From: Actinomadura coerulea
Lineage (GTDB): Bacteria > Actinomycetota > Actinomycetes > Streptosporangiales > Streptosporangiaceae
DNA: 64,000 nucleotides
Direction: 5' to 3'
Assembly (NCBI RefSeq): GCF_014208105.1
Contig: NZ_JACHMQ010000001.1
Span: 4,216,001-4,280,000 of the forward strand
Shown: positions 43,191 to 53,866 of the stretch, one piece after another
Position numbering within the stretch: position 1 is the first letter of the stretch
How the letters are laid out: every line of letters starts with the position of its first letter
The notes under the pieces: generated by a model
What the model saw: the letters and a program-made list of their open reading frames with translations, nothing else
Told to the model about the DNA's origin: nothing
Database searches by the model: none
Program-made: the position numbers and the translations under genes

Positions 43191-43207
43191 TAAACGATTC
43201 GCGTTTA
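43191..43207. promoter_or_regulatory. Candidate operator of the second fur-like gene
   Basis: Inverted repeat TAAACG-ATTCG-CGTTTA, 20 bases before the fur-like start and within the promoter area. An autoregulatory Fur-type site is plausible. Confidence 0.45.
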
Positions 43208-43226
43208 CGAGGGAGGGTTCGGCGCC

Positions 43227-43661
43227 ATGACCGCGTCCCAGACCCCGTCCACCGCCGAGGAACTGCGCGGCGCCGGCCTGCGGGTGACGGCCGCCCGCGT
43301 GGCCCTGCTGGACACCGTCCGGGCCGGCGACCACCTCGGCGTCGAGGCGCTCGCCTCGGGCGTGCGCGACCGCGTGGGCCACATCTCCCTCCAGGCGGTG
43401 TACGAGGCGCTCCACGCGCTCACCGCGGCGGGGCTCGTCCGCCGGATCGAGCCGGCCGGGAGCCCGGCCCGGTTCGAGGGGCGCGTCGGCGACAACCACC
43501 ACCACCTGGTGTGCCGGAACTGCGGCGCGATCAAGGACGTCGACTGCGCCGTGGGACACCCGCCCTGCCTGCACCCGGTGGACGACGCCGGCTACCTCGT
43601 CGACGAGGCCGACGTCACCTTCTGGGGCCTGTGCCCGGCGTGCCGGCCGGACGCCGGCTGA
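43227..43661 (+). CDS. Fur family regulator, second copy
   Basis: 144 residues. The winged helix (LRGAGLRVTAARVALLDTV, then GHISLQAVYEALHALTAAGLVRRIEP) and the metal-binding dimerisation domain (RVGDNHHHLVCRNCG, then FWGLCPACRP, two Cys pairs for structural zinc) are intact. It is clearly a paralogue of the FurA protein at 45996, and is convergent with katG. It has a GGGAGGG ribosome-binding site. It probably senses iron or peroxide; whether it controls katG is unknown. Confidence 0.92.
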   Translation: MTASQTPSTAEELRGAGLRVTAARVALLDTVRAGDHLGVEALASGVRDRVGHISLQAVYEALHALTAAGLVRRIEPAGSPARFEGRVGDNHHHLVCRNCGAIKDVDCAVGHPPCLHPVDDAGYLVDEADVTFWGLCPACRPDAG

Positions 43662-43696
43662 CCGGGGCGGAGACCGGCGCGCACACCCCGTGACGG

Positions 43697-43732
43697 CGTC
43701 CGGGCCGGCCGCCGAGGCGACCGGCCCGGACG
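43697..43732. terminator. Bidirectional terminator hairpin
   Basis: 12-bp perfect stem (43697-43708 with 43721-43732), 12-base loop, between the convergent fur-like and katG genes. Confidence 0.75.
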
Positions 43733-43748
43733 TCCCGGACGTTCCCGA

Positions 43749-45995
<2,247 letters not shown>

Positions 45996-46427
45996 TCAGG
46001 AACTGTGGGCGGTTGAGCAGTCGGGGCAGAGGCCCCAGTAGACGACCTCGGCCTCGTCGATCAGGTAGCCGCGGTCGTCGGAGGCCGTCAGGCAGGGCGC
46101 CTCGCCCACGACGCAGTCGACGTCGGCGATGGCCCCGCACGAACGGCAGACGACGTGGTGGTGGTTGTCCCCGATCCGCGCCTCGTAGCGGGCCACGGAA
46201 CCGGACGGCTGGATGCGCCGCAGCAGGCCCGCCGCCGTCAGTGCGCGCAGCGAGTCGTAGACGGCCTGGTGGGAGACCTTCGGAAGCTCCCCGCGCACGG
46301 CGCCGATGACCGACTCGGTGTCGGTGTGCGGGTGCGCGTGGACGGCGCTCAGCACCGCCAGCCGCGGGCGGGTCACGCTCAGGGCGGCCGCACGCAGCAT
46401 CGCGTGGAAGTCCAAGGAGCTGGCCAC
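45996..46427 (-). CDS. furA: Ferric uptake-type regulator FurA
   Basis: 143 residues from GTG 46427. This start aligns with the beginning of mycobacterial FurA ([24 protein letters not shown] here), and the promoter at 46434-46462 would place transcription start at or beside the GTG, so the mRNA is probably leaderless. An upstream ATG at 46445 is in frame but falls inside the promoter. DNA-binding helix [27 protein letters not shown] and metal sites [13 protein letters not shown] and YWGLCPDCS are intact. It should repress furA-katG. Confidence 0.93.
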   Translation of the reverse strand: MASSLDFHAMLRAAALSVTRPRLAVLSAVHAHPHTDTESVIGAVRGELPKVSHQAVYDSLRALTAAGLLRRIQPSGSVARYEARIGDNHHHVVCRSCGAIADVDCVVGEAPCLTASDDRGYLIDEAEVVYWGLCPDCSTAHSS

Positions 46428-46433
46428 GACCCC

Positions 46434-46462
46434 AGACTGTCCCATTTTCTGGAATCAGTCAA
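46434..46462 (-). promoter_or_regulatory. furA-katG promoter with overlapping inverted repeat
   Basis: Minus strand TTGACT (46462-46457), 17-base spacer, CAGTCT (46439-46434). Transcription would begin next to GTG 46427. The inverted repeat TCAA-TATC-TTGA (46459-46470) overlaps the -35 element and is AT-rich, as expected of a FurA operator. Confidence 0.6.
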
Positions 46463-46824
46463 GATATTGAATGAACCATGTTCAGGAAGATCGTCTCTTT
46501 ACCCGCCCCGGCCGAGCAGGGGGTTCCCGCGAGCCTAGATCGGACGGCCGGGCCGGTCACCTGGCGATGTTCGCCGTCGATCGCCGCCGGGTTCCGGCGA
46601 GATCTGCCGATTTCGAAGATCGCCGGAGCTGGTTCGGTGCGCGAGCTGGGGTGATCGCCGGACGGCGGCGCGGCGCCCGCACGGCACCCGCGCGAGGGTC
46701 TTGCCGTGGCCCCGGACGCTGGCTACCTTGACCCTAAATAGATAGGAAACCTTCCTGTCTAATAGGTGAACGATCTCGGGGTTCGGGGGAATCCGCCAGT
46801 CTTTCGAAGCGATGGAGTGAGCCC
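46446..46824. other. Divergent intergenic region between furA and chitinase 2
   Basis: About 380 bases. The left end holds the furA promoter, the right end the chitinase operator and leader. The stretch 46620-46740 resembles the region upstream of chitinase 1 (GGTTCGGTGCG, GGGTCTTGCC), so the promoter was duplicated with the gene. No coding sequence seen. Confidence 0.6.
46741..46759. promoter_or_regulatory. Imperfect palindromic operator upstream of chitinase 2
   Basis: GATAGGAAACCTTCCTGTC, the counterpart of 41442-41458, with two mismatches to perfect symmetry. It lies 66 bases before the chitinase start, nearly the same distance as in chitinase 1. Confidence 0.6.
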
Positions 46825-48393
46825 TTGCGCCCCCGCCCTGCACTCGGCGTCCTCGCCGCCCTGCTCCTCGTCCTCGCCCTCGCGCCCGGCGCGAACGCCG
46901 CCGGCACCGCCACCGCGACCTTCTCCAAGCCCTCCGACTGGGGCTCGGGCTGGGAGGGACGCTTCACCCTCACCAACGGCACCGACGCCGCGATCAACGG
47001 GTGGCGGGTCGAGTTCGACCTGCCGTCCGGGACGACCCTCGGCTCCTACTGGGACACGCTGCTGACGAAGAACGGCCAGCGGAACACGTTCCAGAACCGC
47101 GAGTACAACGCCGCCGTACCGCCCGGAGGGTCCGTCACGTTCGGGTTCCTCGGGAACGGTCCCGGGGGCCCGCAGAACTGCACCTTCAACGGGCAGCCCT
47201 GCGCGGGCGGGCCGACCGACCCCCCGGGCGGGCTCGGCGCCCCCGGCACGCCCACCGTCACCGGACGGACCGACACCTCGCTCACCCTGTCCTGGCAGCC
47301 CGGAAGCGGGACGCCCACCGGGTACCGCGTCTACGAGGGCTCGGACGTGAAGGCGACCGTCGGCGGCACCACCGCCACGATCGGCGGGCTCGCCACGTGC
47401 TCGACGCACGGCTACACGGTCAAGGCCTACGACTCCAAGGGCGAGTCGCCCGCCAGCGCGGCCGTCACCGGCACGACCAGCGGATGCGCGACCGGCCCGC
47501 TGCCCAAGCACTTCCTGACCGGCTACTGGCACGACTTCGTCAACCCGGCGCAGGAGCTCAAGCTCTCGCAGGTGCCGGACCAGTACGACCTGGTCGCCGT
47601 GGCCTTCGGCGAGGCGACCGGGCGGTCGGGCGAGGTCGCGTTCCGCGTCGACCCCGAGCTGTCCACGGCCCTCGGCGGCTACACCGACGCGCAGTTCAAG
47701 GCCGACATCGCCGGCCTGCACGCCAAGGGCAAGAAGGTCATCCTGTCGGTCGGCGGCGAGAAGGGCGCCATCCGGGTCGCGGACGGCGCGTCCGCGCAAC
47801 TCTTCGCCGACTCGGTGTCCGGGCTGATGACCCGGTACGGGTTCGACGGCGTCGACATCGACCTGGAGAACGGCCTCAACCCGACCTCCATGGAGCAGGC
47901 ACTGCGGGCACTGCGCGCCAAGGCCGGGGCCGACCTGATCATCACGATGGCGCCGCAGACGCTCGACATGCAGTCGACCGGCGCGTCGTACTTCCAGCTC
48001 GCGCTGAAGATCAAGGACATCCTCACCGTCGTCCACATGCAGTACTACAACTCGGGCGCGATGCTCGGCTGCGACCAGAAGGTGTACGGGCAGGGGACGG
48101 TCGACTTCATGACCGCGCTGGCCTGCATCCAGCTGGAGAACGGACTGCGCCCCGACCAGGTGTCGCTCGGGCTCCCCGCCGGGCCGGGCGCGGCGGGCGG
48201 CGGCGTCGTGGCGCCCTCGGCCGTGAACAACGCGCTGGACTGCCTCGCCAAAGGAACCGGCTGCGGCACGTTCAAGCCGTCGCGCACCTACCCCGACATC
48301 CGCGGCGCGATGACGTGGTCCGTCAACTGGGACATCACCAACGGCGGCGGCTTCGCCGGGACCGTCGGCCCGCACCTGGACACCCTGCCGTAG
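46825..48393 (+). CDS. Chitinase 2: CBM2 - FnIII - GH18
   Basis: 522 residues, TTG start at 46825 with GGAG seven bases upstream. Signal peptide 1-25, CBM2 (ATATFSKPSDWGSGWEGRFTLTNG, 27-126), FnIII (137-218), GH18 barrel (228-522) beginning HFLTGYWHDFVNP. The catalytic motif DGVDIDLEN is complete with Glu348; MQYYN and MTWSVNWD are further GH18 elements. CBM2 and FnIII are close relatives of those of chitinase 1, but the catalytic barrel belongs to another GH18 branch (ChiD-like). The next chitinase begins 10 bases after its stop, so both are on one transcript. Confidence 0.94.
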   Translation: MRPRPALGVLAALLLVLALAPGANAAGTATATFSKPSDWGSGWEGRFTLTNGTDAAINGWRVEFDLPSGTTLGSYWDTLLTKNGQRNTFQNREYNAAVPPGGSVTFGFLGNGPGGPQNCTFNGQPCAGGPTDPPGGLGAPGTPTVTGRTDTSLTLSWQPGSGTPTGYRVYEGSDVKATVGGTTATIGGLATCSTHGYTVKAYDSKGESPASAAVTGTTSGCATGPLPKHFLTGYWHDFVNPAQELKLSQVPDQYDLVAVAFGEATGRSGEVAFRVDPELSTALGGYTDAQFKADIAGLHAKGKKVILSVGGEKGAIRVADGASAQLFADSVSGLMTRYGFDGVDIDLENGLNPTSMEQALRALRAKAGADLIITMAPQTLDMQSTGASYFQLALKIKDILTVVHMQYYNSGAMLGCDQKVYGQGTVDFMTALACIQLENGLRPDQVSLGLPAGPGAAGGGVVAPSAVNNALDCLAKGTGCGTFKPSRTYPDIRGAMTWSVNWDITNGGGFAGTVGPHLDTLP

Positions 48394-48403
48394 GGAGCCT
48401 GCC

Positions 48404-50167
48404 ATGAAGAGGATCTGGGTCGTCGCGGCCATGGTCGCCGGGCTTCTGGCCGGGGTCACGGCCCCCGCCCACGCGGACAACATCCTGGCCAACGCCGGGT
48501 TCGAGAGCGGCTCGCTCAGCCCCTGGACGTGCGACGGCGGGTCGGTCGTGACCAGCCCGGCGCGGACGGGCGGCCACGCGCTCGCGGGCGGCGTGTCGGC
48601 CGGGAGCACCGGCCAGTGCACGCAGACCGTGAACGTGAAGGCGAACACCGCGTACACGCTGTCGGCCTGGGTGCGCGGCAGCTACGTCTACCTCGGCGTG
48701 ACGGGCGGGACGTCCGCCTGGACGCCGTCCGCCGCCGACTTCACCAAGCTCTCGGTGACGTTCACGACCGGCGCCGACCAGACGTCCGCGCAGATCTACC
48801 TGCACGGCTGGTACGGCAACGGCGCGTACTACGCCGACGACGCCGCCCTCGACGGCCCCGGCGGCACGCCGCAGCCGGGGGTGCCGGGCGCGCCCGAGGC
48901 CCCGAAGGCCGGCGCGGTCACCGACAGCTCGATCGCCCTGCGGTGGGGGGCGTCGTCGGGGACGGTCACCGGGTACCGCGTGTACGAGGGCGCCACGGTC
49001 AGGGCCACGGTCACCGGGACGGCCGCCACCGTCTCGGGCCTGGCCGCGTGCAGCTCGCACACCTTCACGGTCGCCGCCTACAACGACGTCGGCGAGTCGG
49101 CGAAGTCCGGGCCCGTCAGCGCGCGGACCGGCGGCTGCACCGACACCGGCCTTCCCAAGCACGCGCTCGTCGGCTACCTGCACGCGAGCTTCGCCAACGG
49201 CTCCGGCTACGTGCGGATGGCGGACGTCCCGGACGCGTGGGACATCATCGACCTCGCGTTCGGCGAGCCGACGTCGCCCACCTCGGGCGACATCCGGTTC
49301 ACCCGCTGCCCGGCGGGCGAGTGCGCGAACGTGGAGAGCGACGAGGAGTTCATCGCCGCGATCCGCGCGAAGCAGGCTCGGGGCACGAAGGTGCTGATCT
49401 CGATCGGCGGCCAGAACGGCCAGGTGCAGCTGACGACGGCGGCCGCGCGGGACGCGTTCGTCCGGTCGGTCTCGGCCATCATCGACAGGTACGGGCTGGA
49501 CGGCCTGGACGTCGACTTCGAGGGCCACTCGCTCTACCTGAACGCGGGCGACACCGACTTCCGCAACCCGACCACCCCGGTCATCGTCAACCTGATCTCG
49601 GCGCTGAAGTCGCTGAAGGCGATGTACGGAGCGAAGTTCGTCCTGACGATGGCGCCCGAGACGTTCTTCGTGCAGGTCGGCCACCAGTTCTACGGCGGCG
49701 CGGGCGGCGGCGACAACCGGACGGGCGCGTACCTGCCGGTGATCGACGCGATGCGGGACGACCTGACCGTCCTGCACGTCCAGGACTACAACTCCGGTCC
49801 GGTGATGGGCCTGGACGGCCAGTACCACACCATGGGCGGCGCCGACTTCCACATCGCGATGACCGACATGGTGAAGGCCGGGTTCCCGGTCGCGAACACC
49901 GGACGGACGTTCCCCGGGCTGCGCCCCGACCAGATCGCGATCGGCCTGCCCGCCGCGGTCAGCGCGGGCAACGGGCACACGCCGCCCGCCCAGGTGCAGC
50001 AGGCCGTGACCTGCCTGGTCACGGGGCAGGGCTGCGGCTCCTACACGCTCCGCGGCGGGACGTCGCCCGACCTGCGCGGCCTGATGACGTGGTCGATCAA
50101 CTGGGACCGCTACTACGGCTGGGAGTTCATGAACGGCCACGAGCCCTTCCTGAACGGCCTCCCCTGA
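48404..50167 (+). CDS. Chitinase 3: CBM4/9/16-like - FnIII - GH18
   Basis: 587 residues. Signal peptide 1-24, then a carbohydrate-binding jelly roll of the CBM4/9/16 kind (NILANAGFESGSLSPWTCDGG, ending YYADDAALDGPG, to about 150), FnIII (160-245) and GH18 (about 250-587). DGLDVDFEG contains catalytic Glu373; MAPETFFVQ, VQDYNS and MTWSINWDRYY follow. It is in the same branch as chitinase 2 but with a different binding module, so it may attack a different form of chitin. It has no operator of its own and is likely read from the chitinase 2 promoter. Confidence 0.93.
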   Translation: MKRIWVVAAMVAGLLAGVTAPAHADNILANAGFESGSLSPWTCDGGSVVTSPARTGGHALAGGVSAGSTGQCTQTVNVKANTAYTLSAWVRGSYVYLGVTGGTSAWTPSAADFTKLSVTFTTGADQTSAQIYLHGWYGNGAYYADDAALDGPGGTPQPGVPGAPEAPKAGAVTDSSIALRWGASSGTVTGYRVYEGATVRATVTGTAATVSGLAACSSHTFTVAAYNDVGESAKSGPVSARTGGCTDTGLPKHALVGYLHASFANGSGYVRMADVPDAWDIIDLAFGEPTSPTSGDIRFTRCPAGECANVESDEEFIAAIRAKQARGTKVLISIGGQNGQVQLTTAAARDAFVRSVSAIIDRYGLDGLDVDFEGHSLYLNAGDTDFRNPTTPVIVNLISALKSLKAMYGAKFVLTMAPETFFVQVGHQFYGGAGGGDNRTGAYLPVIDAMRDDLTVLHVQDYNSGPVMGLDGQYHTMGGADFHIAMTDMVKAGFPVANTGRTFPGLRPDQIAIGLPAAVSAGNGHTPPAQVQQAVTCLVTGQGCGSYTLRGGTSPDLRGLMTWSINWDRYYGWEFMNGHEPFLNGLP

Positions 50168-50285
50168 CCGGCCTCCCGGGCTCGCGCGGCGCGTCGACGG
50201 CTCCCGCTCGGCCGAGATCGACCAGATGCTGACGCTCCTCGGTTCCCCGACCCCGAAGAACCACCCCCAGAAGTAGGTGTTCGGC

Positions 50286-52847
50286 ATGCGCAGATTAATC
50301 GGATTCCTTGCGGCCTTCGTGGTCGTGGCGGCGCTGGCCGCCGCGCCCGCGCAGGCGGCCGACCGGCTGACGGCGGTCTTCAGCCTGTCCGGCACGACCG
50401 GCAAGTACGTGGTCAGCAACCCCGGGACCGCCGACGTCAGCGGCTGGAAGCTCGTCTTCGAGCTGCCCGCCGGAGTGACGGCGAGCAGCCCGCAGAACGC
50501 CTCGCTGTCGCAGAACGGCACGAAGGTGACGCTGACCCCGGCGTTCTACATCAACACCGTCAAGGCGGGCGGGAGCACCGAGCCCTACAGCCCGGCGTTC
50601 ACGCTCAGCTCCGCCGCCCAGCCGACGAGCTGCACGCTGAACGGCGCGAAGTGCGACGGGACGGGTGAACCGCCGCCCGCGCCCGCGGGCGTCACCGCGG
50701 AGTACACGGTCAGCGGCACCCAGGCCAGGTTCGTCGTCGCGAACCACACCAGCGCGTCGATCAGCAACTGGTCCGTCGTGTTCGACCTTCCGGCGGGCGT
50801 GACCGCGAGCAGCGCCGACAACGGGACGGTCAGCCAGAGCGGCACCACGGTCACCCTCACCCCCGTCTACTACAACTCGACGATCGGGGCCGGGCGGACG
50901 ACCGAGCCCTACAGCCCGACGTTCACCGTCAGCAGGTCCGGCGCCGAGCCGACGAGCTGCCGCGTCAACGACGTCAACTGCGACGGCGCCGCGGACGTGC
51001 CGCCGAGCGCGCCGGGCGGCCTGAAGTCCACGGTCAAGACGACCAGGACCGTCTCCCTGGCCTGGGACGCGGCGAAGGCGGGCAGCCTGCCGGTCACCGC
51101 GTACGAGGTCTACAACGGGTCGGCGCTCGCGACCACCGTGCCCGAGACGAACGCCACGGTCACCGGCCTCACCCCGAACACCGAGTACACCTTCACGGTG
51201 AAGGCCCGCGACCGGAAGGGGAACCTCTCCACCGCCAGCGCGCCCGTCACCGTCAAGACCAACGACCCGGCCGCCGACACGCAGGCGCCGTCCGTCCCGA
51301 CGGGGCTGCAGAGCACCGGCAAGGACTCCGCCAGCGTGAAGCTCGCTTGGACGGCCTCCACCGACAACACCGGTGTCGCCAACTACGACGTGCTGGTGGA
51401 CGGGAAGGTCGCCACGACCGTGGCCGGCACGAGCGCCACGGTGGCGGGCCTTTCGCCGTCCACCGAGTACGCGTTCACCGTCAGGGCGCGCGACCTGTAC
51501 GACAACCTGTCGGCGGCGACCGCGGCGCTGAAGGTGAAGACCGACGACGTGGTCGGCGACGGCTACGCGCGCGTCGGCTACTTCGTCCAGTGGGGCATCT
51601 ACGGCCGCCAGTACTTCGTGAAGAACCTCGACACCACCGGCAACGCCGCCCGCCTCACCCACATCAACTACGCCTTCGCGAACGTCGACCCGGTCAACCT
51701 GACGTGCCTCCAGGGCGTCACCAAGGGCACCACGTCCGACCCGCAGGACCCGAGCCAGGGCGACGGCGCGGGCGACGCCGAGGCCGACTACGGGCGCCCG
51801 TTCAGCGCCGCCCAGTCGGTGGACGGCGTGGCCGACACGGGCTGGGAGAAGCTGCGCGGCAACTACAACCAGCTGAAGAAGCTCAAGGCCAAGTACCCGA
51901 AGCTGAAGGTGCTGATCTCGATCGGCGGCTGGACGTACTCCAAGTACTTCTCCGACGTCGCCAAGACCGACGCGTCCCGCAAGAAGTTCGCCGCGTCCTG
52001 CATCGACACCTACGTCAAGGGCAACCTGCCCGACTACAACGGCGCGGGCGGTCCGGGCACGGCCGCCGGGATCTTCGACGGCATCGACCTCGACTGGGAG
52101 TGGCCGGGCGCCGAGGGTCACGCGGGCAACCACGTCAGCCCGGACGACAAGCACAACAACACGCTGCTCATCGCCGAGTTCCGCCGCCAGCTCGACGAGC
52201 TGACCAAGTCGACCGGCAAGCGGTACCTGCTGTCGGCGTTCACCCCCGCCGACCCAGCGAAGATCGACGCGGGCTGGGAGCTGGCGGAGGTCGCCAAGTC
52301 CATGGACATCTTCAACGTCCAGGGCTACGACTTCCACGGCGCGGGCAGCGACAACTCCTGGGAGCCGAACCGGACGGGCCACCAGGGGAACCTCTACGCC
52401 GACACCGACGACCCGTACTCGTTCCACTTCAGCGTCGAGAACGCGGTCAAGCCCTACCTGGACGCCGGGGTGAACCCGCGCAAGCTGACGCTCGGCCTCG
52501 CCTACTACGGCCGCGGCTGGCAGAACGTGACCGACGGCGGCAAGAGCGGCGAATGGCAGGCCGCCAAGGGCGCGGCGCCCGGGCAGTTCCAGGAGGAGGC
52601 CGGGACGCGCGGCTACAGCAACCTGATCGCCAGCGTTCCCGACTGCCGGGTCGTCCACGACGAGCAGGCGGTGGCGACGTCCTGCTACACCGGCGACAAC
52701 GGCCAGTGGTGGACGTTCGACGACGCCTGGTCGATCCAGAAGAAGACCGCCTGGCTGCGGAGCAAGAACCTGCTCGGCGCCATGATCTGGGAGATGTCCG
52801 GCGACCCGGGCGTCCTGACCAAGGCCCTCGACGACGGCCTGAAATGA
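50286..52847 (+). CDS. Chitinase 4: CBM2 - CBM2 - FnIII - FnIII - GH18
   Basis: 853 residues. Signal peptide 1-24, two CBM2-like domains in tandem (TAVFSLSGTTGKYVVSN, 26-125; TAEYTVSGTQARFVVANH, 135-230), two FnIII domains (about 240-330 and 335-420), and a GH18 barrel (425-853) of the ChiA/ChiC processive type: VGYFVQWGIYGRQY, LISIGGWTYSKYF, FDGIDLDWEWPG with Glu605, and GAMIWEMSGD. An insertion with WWTFDDAWS lies near the end of the barrel. The 110-base gap before it lacks the shared operator. ATG 50286 is preferred over GTG 50277. Followed by an 11-bp hairpin. Confidence 0.94.
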   Translation: MRRLIGFLAAFVVVAALAAAPAQAADRLTAVFSLSGTTGKYVVSNPGTADVSGWKLVFELPAGVTASSPQNASLSQNGTKVTLTPAFYINTVKAGGSTEPYSPAFTLSSAAQPTSCTLNGAKCDGTGEPPPAPAGVTAEYTVSGTQARFVVANHTSASISNWSVVFDLPAGVTASSADNGTVSQSGTTVTLTPVYYNSTIGAGRTTEPYSPTFTVSRSGAEPTSCRVNDVNCDGAADVPPSAPGGLKSTVKTTRTVSLAWDAAKAGSLPVTAYEVYNGSALATTVPETNATVTGLTPNTEYTFTVKARDRKGNLSTASAPVTVKTNDPAADTQAPSVPTGLQSTGKDSASVKLAWTASTDNTGVANYDVLVDGKVATTVAGTSATVAGLSPSTEYAFTVRARDLYDNLSAATAALKVKTDDVVGDGYARVGYFVQWGIYGRQYFVKNLDTTGNAARLTHINYAFANVDPVNLTCLQGVTKGTTSDPQDPSQGDGAGDAEADYGRPFSAAQSVDGVADTGWEKLRGNYNQLKKLKAKYPKLKVLISIGGWTYSKYFSDVAKTDASRKKFAASCIDTYVKGNLPDYNGAGGPGTAAGIFDGIDLDWEWPGAEGHAGNHVSPDDKHNNTLLIAEFRRQLDELTKSTGKRYLLSAFTPADPAKIDAGWELAEVAKSMDIFNVQGYDFHGAGSDNSWEPNRTGHQGNLYADTDDPYSFHFSVENAVKPYLDAGVNPRKLTLGLAYYGRGWQNVTDGGKSGEWQAAKGAAPGQFQEEAGTRGYSNLIASVPDCRVVHDEQAVATSCYTGDNGQWWTFDDAWSIQKKTAWLRSKNLLGAMIWEMSGDPGVLTKALDDGLK

Positions 52848-52899
52848 GGCGGAAGAGCAGGCCTGAGATGACGGCCTGAGCCTGTCCCGTCCCCGATCC

Positions 52900-52939
52900 C
52901 AGGGCCGGCGTCGCTGCCCCGCTCGCGGCGCCGGCCCTG
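52900..52939 (+). terminator. Terminator hairpin after chitinase 4
   Basis: 11-bp perfect stem (52900-52910 with 52929-52939) with an 18-base loop, 53 bases after the stop. Confidence 0.65.
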
Positions 52940-53207
52940 TTCCATGCCCGGGGGCCGTCCCGGGGATCCGGGCGTCCCCGGCGGTCCCGCGCGCGTCTGG
53001 CGCGTAGACGGGGATCACGCGGGGCCGCCGGGGCTCACCCCGAACTCTAACGCCTTATTGGCGGTGCGACAATAAGGCCAACCAGCGGTCGAGGTGGAGG
53101 ATCTCCTCCAGCGGCACCCGGGCTCAGCGGCAGCGTCGTCTTACCCTGGTCGGTCGTCATGCCCCCATCGTCCTCGGGCGGCCCCGGGTTGCCCGGGCGG
53201 GGCGCCG
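52940..53207. other. Intergenic region with inverted repeats, no certain gene
   Basis: Contains GCCTTATTG/CAATAAGGC (53052-53060 with 53070-53078), an AT-richer 9-bp inverted repeat, and TGGAGGA-TC-TCCTCCA (53095-53110). A 37-codon minus-strand frame (53047-53160, beginning MTTDQGKTTLPLSPG) runs through both; it could be a small peptide or a gene remnant, and I cannot decide. Confidence 0.4.
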
Positions 53208-53735
53208 TCAGCCGGCGTCGATGACCGGGTTGAGGAAGACCTCCTTGGCCTCCTGCGGGGTGAGGCCGGTGCGGCCGGTGAGGTCGTTGCGCGCGTCGGT
53301 GAACCGGAACCGGTAACCGCCGGGCGGCAGGTGGCCGATCTCCCACCAGTTGCCGTCGAGGTCCTTGAGGTAGAAGGAGTAGACGCCGTGCTGGCGGACG
53401 GGCTTGTTGAGCTCCCTGATCCCGTACTCCTCGCCGATCTCCGCGATCCGCCGGTACGCCTCGTCCACCTCCTCGTCGCTGCCCACGTCGATTCCGTTGT
53501 GGTAGAGCAGGGGCATGTCGGGGCGGTCCGGCCTGGACTCCACGCACACGTACGTGTGGTCGCCGCCGAGCCGGGCGTAGAGGACCGCCGTCATCGGCTG
53601 GACGACCTCCAGGCCGAGGACCTCCTCATAGAAGCGCCGCGTCGCCGCCACATCAGTGATCTTCAGCGTGCCGTGCGAAAGGAAACGCGACCTGATCGCG
53701 GGTTCCCTGGTCGAGCGATGCGTGATTCCCGGCAT
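53208..53735 (-). CDS. VOC family protein (glyoxalase/dioxygenase fold)
   Basis: 175 residues from ATG 53735, preceded by GGAGGGGAA. HGTLKITDVAATRRFYEEVLGLEVVQ and GVYSFYLKDLDGNWWEIGHLP are the two halves of a VOC domain, with His and Glu (NWWEI) as metal ligands. The C-terminal 40 residues (DARNDLTGRTGLTPQEAKEVFLNPVIDAG) extend the usual fold. The substrate is unknown; relatives include extradiol dioxygenases and thiol transferases. Upstream in-frame codons are Arg-rich and probably not translated. Confidence 0.87.
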   Translation of the reverse strand: MPGITHRSTREPAIRSRFLSHGTLKITDVAATRRFYEEVLGLEVVQPMTAVLYARLGGDHTYVCVESRPDRPDMPLLYHNGIDVGSDEEVDEAYRRIAEIGEEYGIRELNKPVRQHGVYSFYLKDLDGNWWEIGHLPPGGYRFRFTDARNDLTGRTGLTPQEAKEVFLNPVIDAG

Positions 53736-53866
53736 TTCCCCTCCGATCCGCCGCATTTCGCGCGGCGAGCGAGAAAACTGTCGAATCCATTTCACGGCAG
53801 ATATGCGCTTCAGGGAAGACCTGCGCTCGATGGTGGGAATGGGGTGAGAGCTACTAGTCTGTCGGA

